Source: Cladorrhinum sp. PSN259 (lineage: Eukaryota > Ascomycota > Sordariomycetes > Sordariales > Podosporaceae). From it: a stretch of DNA of 64,000 nt. The DNA lies in assembly GCA_033725935.1 (NCBI GenBank), contig MU867070.1:657649-721648 (forward strand), in the 5' to 3' direction. The notes under the pieces were generated by a model that was not told the origin of the DNA, searched no databases, and saw only the letters and a program-made list of their open reading frames with translations. The translations under genes were made by a program, and so were the position numbers. Shown piece by piece: positions 55,911 to 64,000 of the stretch (position 1 is the first letter of the stretch; the number at the start of each line of letters is the position of its first letter).

Positions 55911-56451
55911 TTTCTTTTTCATGTCTCAATCCCCCAAAACAACAAATGTGAAATTTGTTTTGCCCCTGCTCCAGGCCGGATGGGTATCAGGGTTTATTTT
56001 TTTAAATCAAAATAAACCAAGAGAGAAAATATAGGGTTTATAACAAGATTGCTTCTTGATACACACTTTGTGAATGAGCTGCCGCACACTTTCTGCATCA
56101 TCAAGATCTCACTTTCATCTCAACTTCAAATTTCCCAATTTGGATGGTTTCAAGTGGTAGCAAATCCGGGTGTAAGAAAAAACCTTCTATGCACATTTTA
56201 TCAATTTAATCGAGACCTAACGCAAAGAACTGAATTGTGTCAATAATAATAGGGGCTATTTACGAACCTGGGTGCCCTGAAGTGCTTATACCTATATCAA
56301 CATCATCACTGTGGATAGGGTCAATCTCTGGTCGTCCCTACCCCTGATCAATTCAGTAAAGAAAGCCCCTTATCACTTCCTCTTCCTCCCCCACAATACA
56401 TTTCCATCCCTACGGTTCAATACTCGCCGCCTGCTACAGAATCATGGTGGA
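55911..56451. other. Intergenic, no gene seen
   Basis: About 540 nt, AT-rich, with the tRNA terminator at its left end. Nothing else recognised. Confidence 0.5.
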
Positions 56452-56592
56452 ATGTGCCGCAGTGAATGGTTGAGCTATAATAAATGTGGCTGCAGATTCT
56501 CAGTACGGAAGTTGTGCGACTTCAAGCCCCAGGGGCCGCACAGGGGGTGCCTAAGGAAAGGACATCGCGATCAGTTACACTGCATGGGCTAA
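56452..56592 (+). CDS. Possible small Cys-rich ORF, 46 aa
   Basis: The ATG at 56452 gives MCRSEWLSYNKCGCRFSV, then KLCDFKPQGPHRGC and a His/Arg-rich end. The opening (MCR-EW--Y--CGCR) resembles short Cys/His-rich fungal proteins that start with a zinc-ribbon-like segment. The frame stops after 46 codons with no obvious donor site, so it may be a truncated copy. No signal peptide. Low confidence; only the first 30 residues carry the signal. Confidence 0.33.
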   Translation: MCRSEWLSYNKCGCRFSVRKLCDFKPQGPHRGCLRKGHRDQLHCMG

Positions 56593-57562
56593 ATGGAAGT
56601 TCTGGAATACCATCTGCAAGGCATTGATTGACAGTCTTGATCTCATTCGTCACTAAAAGTGCGAGCTTTGTGTCCCGCGTGGCTATCCGATGCTACGCCG
56701 CTCTGTTGGTGCTTGTGCTTTTGTGCCGTTTTTTTTTTTGGACAACCGGAAGCCCATCTATCTGTCCAGCACGCCATGAGCGATGTTACCCCTTTCACCT
56801 GACACGGCAGCGATTTAGGTAAAGCTGCCTGTCCTGACAGATCGAGCTCCTAAAAAGAGAAATCTCAACGGCGGTGTCAGCATACAACCTACCTGGCATA
56901 GAATATCCTCTGAACCAAGGATTGAAAGTTTCTGAAGGATAAGGTCAAGAGTGTATTCGCGTCCTTTGATTATTCAATGCTTTCTCATGAGCAAACCACG
57001 GCTCGTGGTGCGGCGTGGTAAGGCAACGCAAGATAGTCGAGCAAGTATTGGCTGCTGGCTCACAGACGCCATTAAGTGGTGGGGGCGGTTTAAGTAGGAG
57101 AGGAAATCAACTTGTATCGAATGATTGAAGATCGGTGCCAGAGTTGGGTTCTGTACTTGAGGTAGTTGACTCGGAGTTCTAGATACAGCTTGGCTCATAG
57201 CGCTGCCGGCTATATCACTTTCCCGAATCCAACAGCTGCTTCAAAATAAAAAGCAGTCTTCCAAATTAATAAGTTGCATCTAATTTCAGGCACCATTTTC
57301 AGCTTGCCACCATGCATAACAGAATCGGGAATAAAGCCATCCATGGTATTGGTTACCGATCATCGACTCTCTGATACATGGGCGGCAATCGACAAATGAG
57401 ACCCTATCTGGTTCATACTACTGTACATATGCGGCGCCCATTGGGCCATATCAACAACCCTGTTTCATATAAACGTGAGGCACATACTACAGGCTAACAA
57501 GTCTGTGTGTGCAAAGTGCAGATGTGATCCGCTTTTATCCCGGTCGTTCGCCTTTCTATTCA
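56593..57562. other. Intergenic, promoter of the CFEM receptor gene
   Basis: About 970 nt without a convincing frame. The right end is the likely promoter of the CFEM receptor gene. Confidence 0.45.
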
Positions 57563-59290
57563 ATGTTGAGGTTGAGTCCACTTCTCATTCCCAGTCTGGC
57601 AGGTCGAGCGTCTACATTATCTGAGACTCATCAACAAGACTTGGCGATATGGATGGCGCACTGGCAGCAATAGTACTCCCACGACAAGACAGAGGGGGGC
57701 TTTCGATCACAGATCTCATCAACGCTCTACCAAAATGTGCTCTCGACTGTATATTGAGAACAGCGCAAAATTCAGCATGCGCCCTCGCAGATAATGCTTG
57801 TCGATGTGCAGACACAGCGTACCAGTCTCAAGCCACTGCATGTGTACTTGGTGCATGCTCAGTTCGAGATTCACTCAGTAAGCTCACCGGTGGTTGTCCA
57901 TATACAAAGTCACCCGAATGTAAATACTGATACTGCAGCTACCTAGCGACAAGAAACCTCACCTCAACAGTGTGCAGCATCAAGCCATACGTCAACCACT
58001 CCGCAAAACCAGTCTATATTACCATGGCCATCATAAGCGGCATCTTTGTCGCTCTGAGGTTCGTAGCACGAGGTCGCGCAACAGTAAAAGTCTGGTGGGA
58101 CGATTTCTGCGCCCTTGCAAGTCTGTCGGGGCTCGTTGCACTCACAGTCATCATGATGAAACGTAAGCATCTCTTGCTCCTCTTCAAATCCCCCGCTATG
58201 CTAATCCATAATCCATCTCACTCAGTCTATGATCTCGGCATGGGTTCCGACTTCTGGACAATACCGCAATCCAACATCGACACCATCTTCCAGTTCTGGT
58301 ACGTCGCGTTATTCCTCTACGGGTTTACGCGCACGCTCAGTCGAATCTCAATCTTGCTATTCTACTTCCGCATCTTTGAGCGGACGCCAGGTCGCAGGTT
58401 TCGCGTAGGGATTTTGGTGTTTGATGTGGTAACCTGCGTGGCACTCATACTTTTGTCGCTGTTCCCATGTAATCCAATCAGCGCGTTCTGGACGAGATGG
58501 GACCGAGTACGAACTGGAAAATGCGTCGACTTCAAGCAGGAGGTCCTGGGCATAAGCATCAAAGATATCTTTATGGACGTTGTCATCATATCGATGCCGC
58601 TGCCGTACATCGCGAGCCTGAATCTGGACACGAAGAAGAAAGTTCTGAGCATGATTTTGTTCTCAGTTGGGCTTTGGTAAGTACCACTCCTTTTCGTTTC
58701 TAGCTACCTAGCCTATAAGACTACATGTACGGTGCTGATAATAACCAGTGTCATCGGTACTGGCATCGCAAAGCTGACAGTGGTGGACAAGTTCGTCAAG
58801 TCAAGAAATCCGACGGGTAAGATACATATTTCCATTTAATCCGGCTCCTAAGCAATTTGTGTTCTGACCCCAAACAGTTGACATGCTCGACCTCGCCCTC
58901 ATTTCCGTTCTCGAACTCGATCTCGGCATAATATGTGCATGTTTACCCAGCATCAAACCTTTGATCACCACTCGGTATCTCCCTTTTCTCAAACATCTCA
59001 AGTCGACGAAGATGAGATCCTACCTTCCAGGGTATGGAGTCGGCAGTTCTACAAACACGCAAAAGATTCATGTCACATACTCCACCACAGTCGCATCACA
59101 ATCTACCACAAACGAAGGCCTGCTGGTGGGGCAACCAGATGCCGCTGGCATGCCCTTGACCAGCATGAACTCTAGGGGAGAAGTCCAAAGGGGACCTCTG
59201 TATGCCTCAGACTGGAGTTGTGCGGCAAGTCAGAACGAGATTGTCAATGATCCAGTCCAGGTTCCGCGAACAGCTTTGACAATGGACTAA
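57563..59290 (+). CDS. CFEM-domain Pth11-like receptor (GPCR-like), 465 aa
   Basis: Proposed exons: 57563-57602, 57668-57877, 57947-58162, 58226-58676, 58749-58816 and 58878-59290; phases add up to 466 codons. The first exon (MLRLSPLLIPSLA) supplies a signal peptide. Without it, a start at 57649 (MDGALAAIVLPRQ) lacks one, so I prefer the longer model; the acceptor at 57673 is an equal-phase alternative. The CFEM domain has eight Cys: KCALDC, SAC, NACRC, TACVLGAC, and STVC, the last supplied across the intron at 57878-57946. Seven membrane helices follow with the fungal rhodopsin/Pth11 features WWDDFCAL, LYDLGMGSDFWTI, RISILLFYFRIFER and FPCNPISAFWTRWD. The Ser/Thr-rich tail is cytoplasmic. 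Pth11-type receptors sense surface cues; the ligand is unknown. Confidence 0.92.
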
Positions 59291-59462
59291 GAGAAGTGAA
59301 GAACCAAAAGGGTCTTTGTAGGATTCTGATGATCTGTGGCTATGTACAAAATATAGACTATCATATGTTTTTTAAACGGCTGGATGTATCGGTGAAGGGG
59401 AGCATGAAGAGGTAGTACAAGAAACAAAAGAAATAGTGCTCAAAGTTCATACATCAACTTGA

Positions 59463-61079
59463 TTAGTTGAACCAGGGGCGGAGATCAGCAAATCCCCTCC
59501 TCTTTGCCGCGGCAGCAGGTGCCTCAGTTTGAGCCGCAGCATCTCCGGCCGCGGCAGAGGTTGTCGCAGCCGCATCGGTGGTGTCAGCAGTGCCATTTGC
59601 AGGAGCAGTACCATTGACTGCTGCAGGAAGAGTGCCGTTGACGGGAGCTGCGGCATTTGCGGCGCCTCCAGCTGCTGCCCCGGCCGCCGCATCTCCTCCT
59701 GCGGCTGCTTCTGCACCGGCACCAGCATTGGCACCAGCATCAGCATTGGCACCAGCGCCAGCATTGGCACCAGCACCAGCACCAGCATTGGCACCAGCAT
59801 TGGCACCAGCGCCAGCATTGGCACCAGCACCAGCATTGGCACCAGCACCAGCATTGGCACCAGCATTGGCACCAGCCCCGGCACCGGCCTCGGCACCCGC
59901 ACCCGCACCAGCATTGGCACCAGCATTGGCACCAGCATTGGCACCAGCATTGGCACCAGCCCCGGCACCGGCCTCGGCACCTGCACCGGCACCCGCACCA
60001 GCTCCAGCTCCGGCAGCGCCGTTATCTGCGCCCTTTTGCTTCGCAGCATCAGCCCCAGCTCCCATCCCAGCTCCAGCTCCGGCACCGGCCTCCGCACCCG
60101 CACCCGCACCCGCACCTCCAGCTCCAGCACCTCCAGCTCCAGCACCTCCAGCTCCAGCACCTCCAGCTCCAGCACCGGCCTCGGCACCCGCACCCGCACC
60201 GGCACCAGCACCAGCACCTCCAGCTCCCGCACCTCCAGCTCCTCCAGCTCCAGCACCGGCCTCGGCACCCGCACCCGCACCGGCACCAGCACCAGCACCT
60301 CCAGCTCCCGCACCTCCAGCTCCAGCACCTCCAGCTCCAGCACCGGCCTCGGCACCCGCACCCGCACCCGCACCAGCACCAGCACCTCCAGCTCCCGCAC
60401 CAGCGCCAGCATTGGCACCAGCATTGGCACCAGCCCCGGCACCGGCCTCGGCACCCGCACCCGCACCAGCACCGGCACCAGCATTGGCACCAGCACCCGC
60501 ACCAGCATTAGCACCAGCACCAGCATTGGCACCAGCCCCGGCACCGGCCTCGGCACCCGCACCCGCACCCGCACCCGCACCAGCACCTCCAGCTCCAGCT
60601 CCCGCACCCGCACCCGCACCAGCACCTCCAGCACCAGCACCAGCACCAGCACCAGCACCGGCCTCGGCATCCGCACCCGCACCCGCACCCGCACCCGCAC
60701 CAGCATCAGCACCAGCATCAGCACCAGCACCAGCACCAGCACCAGCACCTCCAGCACCAGCACCGGCACCTCCAGCTCCGGCTTCGGCTCCGGCTCCAGC
60801 TCCGCCACCAACAATAATCACAAGTCTGTTACCTCCATTGCCTTTGCCCTTCCCTTTTCCTTTCCCCCTGCCGTCGTCGTCGTCGTCCTCCTGTTGTTGG
60901 CCCCTAGGCTCAACCGGGATAGCTTCAGCCCCGGGAGCAACGGCAACGGCACCAGCAACGAGCGCGCCGGCGTAGCGAAGAGTGATGGAGCGAGTGTTTT
61001 GGGTGGGTGTAAACCCAGCCACAGATGACGCCGCCATGAGGCCGGCGGCGAGGGCCTGAATGAGTGTAGGGGTGTACAT
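59463..61079 (-). CDS. Ala/Gly-rich low-complexity secreted protein, 538 aa
   Basis: The ATG at 61079 gives MYTPTLIQALAAGLMAASSV with cleavage likely after SVAG, a good signal peptide. A short normal segment follows (TLRYAGALVAGAVAVAPGAE), then an acidic DDDDDGRGKGKGKGKG linker and NRLVIIVGG. About 370 residues of GAGAGA with periodic Glu, Asn or Asp come next, and a C-terminal Ala/Thr-rich part ends RRGFADLRPWFN. The array is a GC-rich minisatellite built from hexamer-like units. One non-repeat island (AAKQKGADNGAAG) interrupts it. Because of the composition, other frames are also open; direction is chosen from the signal peptide and unique ends. It converges with the CFEM receptor gene 172 nt away. 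Silk- or cell-wall-like structural role is only a guess. Confidence 0.75.
   Translation of the reverse strand: MYTPTLIQALAAGLMAASSVAGFTPTQNTRSITLRYAGALVAGAVAVAPGAEAIPVEPRGQQQEDDDDDGRGKGKGKGKGNGGNRLVIIVGGGAGAGAEAGAGGAGAGAGGAGAGAGAGADAGADAGAGAGAGAGADAEAGAGAGAGAGAGGAGAGAGAGAGAGGAGAGAGAGAGAEAGAGAGANAGAGANAGAGAGANAGAGAGAGAGAEAGAGAGANAGANAGAGAGAGGAGAGAGAGAGAEAGAGAGGAGAGGAGAGGAGAGAGAGAGAEAGAGAGGAGGAGAGGAGAGAGAGAGAEAGAGAGGAGAGGAGAGGAGAGGAGAGAGAEAGAGAGAGMGAGADAAKQKGADNGAAGAGAGAGAGAGAEAGAGAGANAGANAGANAGANAGAGAGAEAGAGAGANAGANAGAGANAGAGANAGAGANAGANAGAGAGANAGAGANADAGANAGAGAEAAAGGDAAAGAAAGGAANAAAPVNGTLPAAVNGTAPANGTADTTDAAATTSAAAGDAAAQTEAPAAAAKRRGFADLRPWFN
59720..60800 (-). repeat. GC-rich coding minisatellite of the Ala/Gly-rich gene
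   Basis: About 1.1 kb of interspersed GCACCAGC, ATTGGCACCAGC, CCTCCAGCTCC and CCGGCACCGGCCTCGGCACC blocks, with larger duplications of about 100 nt inside (for example around 60160-60250, 60260-60350). It codes for GAGAGA-type sequence on the minus strand. Confidence 0.88.
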
Positions 61080-62608
61080 TCTGAAAATCGAGTCTAGAGA
61101 AGGAGTGTAAAAAGTAATAGAAGTTTCTATAAAGAGTGCAACGATGTGGTTATGTAGAACGTTAATTAGAAAGGCTGTGATAAAATATGTACAGCGAAAA
61201 ACCGGCTCGGCCGATGAAAGGAACGTAACTGAGAATGATGTCGAAGGACTGCTGAAGACTTACTACCTGAGTAATATCCTGAAGAAGAAAAGGGGAAAAC
61301 TAAACTGGAAGGTGAGGGGGGACTTGTGTTTATATCTTGGCGAGAAAAGCTTGGACCCCTAATGAGGATCTCATCCTCCCAATTGATGTGCTGTCTTTTT
61401 CTCCATGGCCGCTTGGATGGGACGATCAAATCTTGTTGTGGCGGCCGAGACTTTGCCGATGCAGATGTCGCTCATGTTTCCGTGGGATTTTGTGTGACGG
61501 GAAGGAGAATTCGGAAGTTTGTGGTTTGGGGGATGGAAATGCTGGAGATCGGGGAGGTAGGAGGATGGGAGATTGAAATGTTGGGATGAAGCGTGTCAAC
61601 TTCTGTGTCGAGCCTCGTTCAAGGCCAGTGGCCATTTTAGAGACCGTGCAAATGGAAGATCAGATCTCGATTAGCGAAAGTATGTGGGAAATTCGAACGT
61701 GGCTGCTGTGCCGACGGGATGCATTTGTGGCTGACGTTGCGACTGTCGGAGTTCCCCCGCAAAATGTTGGATTTTGCTGAGGTTCGGGTGGTCAGCGGCG
61801 TGGTAGACCATGTTTCTGACCAGATCGAATGGTCTTGGCAGGGGAATGGGAAAGGCTTGATGTGAAGTGATTGCGAGGGTTTCAACTACCTACCCGGGCC
61901 CTGCCCTGAGCCGGGCCGCGCCTTCTATCATGGGTAGTATATAGACACCGTCGGCTCCGAAACAAAGGTCCTCAATAAAAAACTGTGAAAGCAGTAGACT
62001 TGAACATCCTTCACCGAATTTGGTTGGTTATCTTTACCTTAACTAAGAGGTTGTAATAGCTTCAAACTATGCTCTCAACAATTGAAACTTTGATATGTTG
62101 ACGACACAGAAATGGAAATCTCAACTTGCCCACTTTATAAACTTTTTGTTTCCGTTTCTTCAGCCGCAGAAGAAGAAAAACGGCCAATGTCTCAAACTAG
62201 CCGAGATATCCTACTACAATCATCCAGGCAATGTAAAATACTGTAAATAGGTCTTGAAGCGACGTGGCAATGGGAAGATCCTGGTGGATTGACTGAACGC
62301 TACCTATATCCATTCAATCACATGACACCACAAGGCTCTTTTTTTCGTTTACACAATAAAGCGCCGTTAGCACTTCATCGGCGTTTTTTTTTAGGTCTTG
62401 GCTGGTGCCTTGGTATCAACCAACGTGCAAACACGATCCCACGCTGCATTGATCCTGACCCAAGGAGGAAGGCAAGGCATTATTGTTACAGCCTCAATGA
62501 TTTTGTCTTCAAAATGCTTGAGCCCCCCTTTCGCATGTATTCTTTTACTTTTTGCTCTCACGTTCCCACCATCTAGACAAATTCAGCGATACAAACTGAC
62601 CGAACGCA
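61080..62608. other. Intergenic, no gene seen
   Basis: About 1.5 kb between divergent genes. Frames up to 95 codons exist on both strands but none is protein-like. Contains both promoters. Confidence 0.45.
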
Positions 62609-63286
62609 ATGCGTCCTCAAACCCTTCTTCTCACCGGTATCCTCCCGGCTGTCGCTCAGGCCTTTGTCAATCCAGATTTACCTGCAAGGACAGTAACCCC
62701 AGTTCTGAATGCCCGCCAAGCAACCCCAACTACAGACTCAGCAGAATCAGACAGCACAATAAATGTACCCAACTTCCCAGCCTGCACCAGCAGCATCGAC
62801 GCATATATCTCTGGGAACCCACACCCAGAGCTGGACTCTCGCGTCGCCTCCTTATTTACCACCCGGGTCGAGGAGAATGCGGCGAATCCAACCACCATGC
62901 CAGGCTACATCTGCAGCGATGTCAACTTTCACATTTACGCACCCCCTCCCAGAGTCAAGATTCCAAAATCTCTGACTGAAGCCTATACCAGCTTTTCACG
63001 TGGATATCTGCACTGGGCCTTCAAGGCAAAGACGGACCTGTCATCGATTGCTACTCGATGCATGCAGGAGCATACCGATACTCGGGGCGCATTTACCGCG
63101 CTGTTAATGGCTGCTACTGATATTCCGTCGTGTCGCGAGGCTTTTAAGCATGCACTTGGTGTTGATGATAGGGATTTTTGGCCTACCGGTACCAGCTCTG
63201 CGGGAGCCTTTGGTGCGAAGGAGACTGGAATGGCTGTTATGGGTGCTGTCGCTGCTGCTGGTGTTGCTGTGATGGGGGCTATGTGA
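62609..63286 (+). CDS. Secreted protein with hydrophobic C-terminus (possible GPI anchor), 225 aa
   Basis: The ATG at 62609 gives MRPQTLLLTGILPAVAQAFV, a clear signal peptide. A Thr/Ser-rich leader with NARQATPTTDS follows. The body holds four Cys: FPACTSSID, GYICSDV, TRCMQEH and PSCREAF, plus FSRGYLHWAFKAKTDL. The C-terminus is TSSAGAFGAKETG followed by about 18 hydrophobic residues (MAVMGAVAAAGVAVMGAM) that run to the stop, the arrangement of a GPI-anchor signal. Single exon. I do not recognise the domain; a cell-wall or surface location is inferred from the ends. Confidence 0.85.
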   Translation: MRPQTLLLTGILPAVAQAFVNPDLPARTVTPVLNARQATPTTDSAESDSTINVPNFPACTSSIDAYISGNPHPELDSRVASLFTTRVEENAANPTTMPGYICSDVNFHIYAPPPRVKIPKSLTEAYTSFSRGYLHWAFKAKTDLSSIATRCMQEHTDTRGAFTALLMAATDIPSCREAFKHALGVDDRDFWPTGTSSAGAFGAKETGMAVMGAVAAAGVAVMGAM

Positions 63287-63521
63287 GTGAGAAGATAAGC
63301 ATTTGGGTAACGATTTAAACCGTGACGACTTACTAGTAGAATATGACTTTATGTTTGTAGCTATCTTTCATATAGTAAGACGAACTGGTAGACCAAAAAT
63401 TAAATTGCACCAGCGGCATAACTCAACCGGTACTTATAATACCATTTACTCTCCCTTCGCCCGTCTCCCTCGTTCCTCGCCTTCAGCGGCCCAAGGATCA
63501 ACATTGTTGTACATATTGCCC
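63287..63521. other. Intergenic spacer
   Basis: About 235 nt between the stop of the secreted-protein gene and the possible ankyrin fragment. No feature recognised. Confidence 0.4.
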
Positions 63522-63818
63522 TCAAAGTTCACAGGCAAAAATATTATAACGCTTGAGCTCCTCAACAATCTCACCATACCCATGTATACTCGCATTCCGT
63601 ATCGCATACATACCAACCGTATACGCTGCCGTAGTAGGCAAGGCCATCTCAGGATCAATCTTACCTTCGTGAACCACCCTATCACGCCTCATCATCGAAG
63701 TCCACTCACGCTCGTGCAATCTTTTGTCCGAATCCACCCCGCCGCCAATCAGCAACTTCACCAACCGGAGGTTTCCCTTGGTAGCCCTATATCCGAAGAC
63801 TCTCTGCCAGAGTTCCAT
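63522..63818 (-). CDS. Possible ankyrin-repeat fragment, 98 aa, may extend beyond the window
   Basis: The minus-strand frame from the ATG at 63818 reads ATKGNLRLVKLLIGGGVDSD, like an ankyrin unit (GN--+VKLLL--G-D), then AIRNASIHGYGEIVEELKRY, like a second (AA--GH-EIVE-LL+Y). It ends ACEL at 63522. The piece between is not ankyrin-like. It may be the last exon of a longer ankyrin protein encoded to the right, or a relic. Only two units are visible, so the call is weak. Confidence 0.35.
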   Translation of the reverse strand: MELWQRVFGYRATKGNLRLVKLLIGGGVDSDKRLHEREWTSMMRRDRVVHEGKIDPEMALPTTAAYTVGMYAIRNASIHGYGEIVEELKRYNIFACEL

Positions 63819-64000
63819 TTACCAGAGTAAGTTTGCTTAGCGAGTTTGTGACAAGCACAGTAGATGTACACTTTGACTTCAAGGGGGAACTGTGGGTTAC
63901 ATATATATTATTATTATTATTTCGTACACCGCTATGCCCTTGGCAGGGCTCGTCGGTCCCTCTACTGCTATTTACACAAGGAAAACCGTACCTTAACGGC
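63819..64000. other. Window edge, no gene seen
   Basis: Short stretch with an ATT microsatellite (about 63905-63922). No complete frame. Confidence 0.5.

Noticed and set aside
59529..61028. Long plus-strand frames (499 and 465 codons) opposite the Ala/Gly-rich gene
   Set aside because: They are open only because the repeat has few A/T-rich codons. They lack a sensible start, signal or unique ends, whereas the minus strand has a signal peptide.

Overview
This 64 kb window is nuclear DNA of a filamentous ascomycete, most likely a Sordariomycete (Sordariales-like). The evidence is short GT-AG introns of about 50-80 nt, C/G-ending codons in the conserved genes, a PalA/Rim20 pH-signalling gene, a CFEM-domain Pth11-like receptor, an ascomycete laccase ending near a DSGL plug, and AT-richer intergenic DNA holding decayed gene copies. 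The lineage below class is inference. Genes sit singly on both strands; there are no operons, CRISPR arrays, rRNA genes or intact transposons that I can see.

Layout. 1-9.3 kb: 3' part of a GH13 alpha-amylase, a broken Hce2/Ecp2-like secreted-protein gene, tRNA-Gly(GCC), a decayed fucose-permease-type MFS transporter, a polyQ hypothetical protein, a zinc alcohol dehydrogenase and an F-box/LRR-like protein. 9.3-13.4 kb: gene-poor, with an F-box fragment, a Pro-rich degenerate block and four exact-length 42-bp tandem repeats. 13.5-16.3 kb: palA. 16.3-19.7 kb: no convincing gene. 19.7-21.5 kb: a P450 with an unusual I-helix. 23.5-29.6 kb: a large nuclear-type protein and a GT31-like glycosyltransferase. 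30.0-33.7 kb: four small minus-strand coiled-coil genes that look like a divergent tandem family, one carrying a frame break. 35.5-40.2 kb: an LtrA-family membrane protein and a SYLF/DUF500 lipid-binding protein. 41.1-42.5 kb: a second minus-strand tandem pair, small Cys-rich proteins with matching CxxC architecture. 43.3-45.6 kb: a six-exon laccase. 45.6-52.9 kb: gene-poor, with a relic of an SRPK-type kinase. 53.0-64 kb: a small secreted protein, tRNA-Gly(UCC), a CFEM receptor, an Ala/Gly-rich secreted repeat protein, a second secreted protein and a possible ankyrin fragment at the edge.

The genes do not form one pathway. Many conserved ones concern the cell surface and environment: laccase, CFEM receptor, secreted proteins, PalA pH sensing, GT31 and LtrA. 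The least explained content is the two nearby minus-strand families of small, intronless, divergent paralogues (30-33.7 kb and 41-42.5 kb), which look like a local nursery of lineage-specific genes. All gene models come from reading frames and splice signals by eye; no database search was run.
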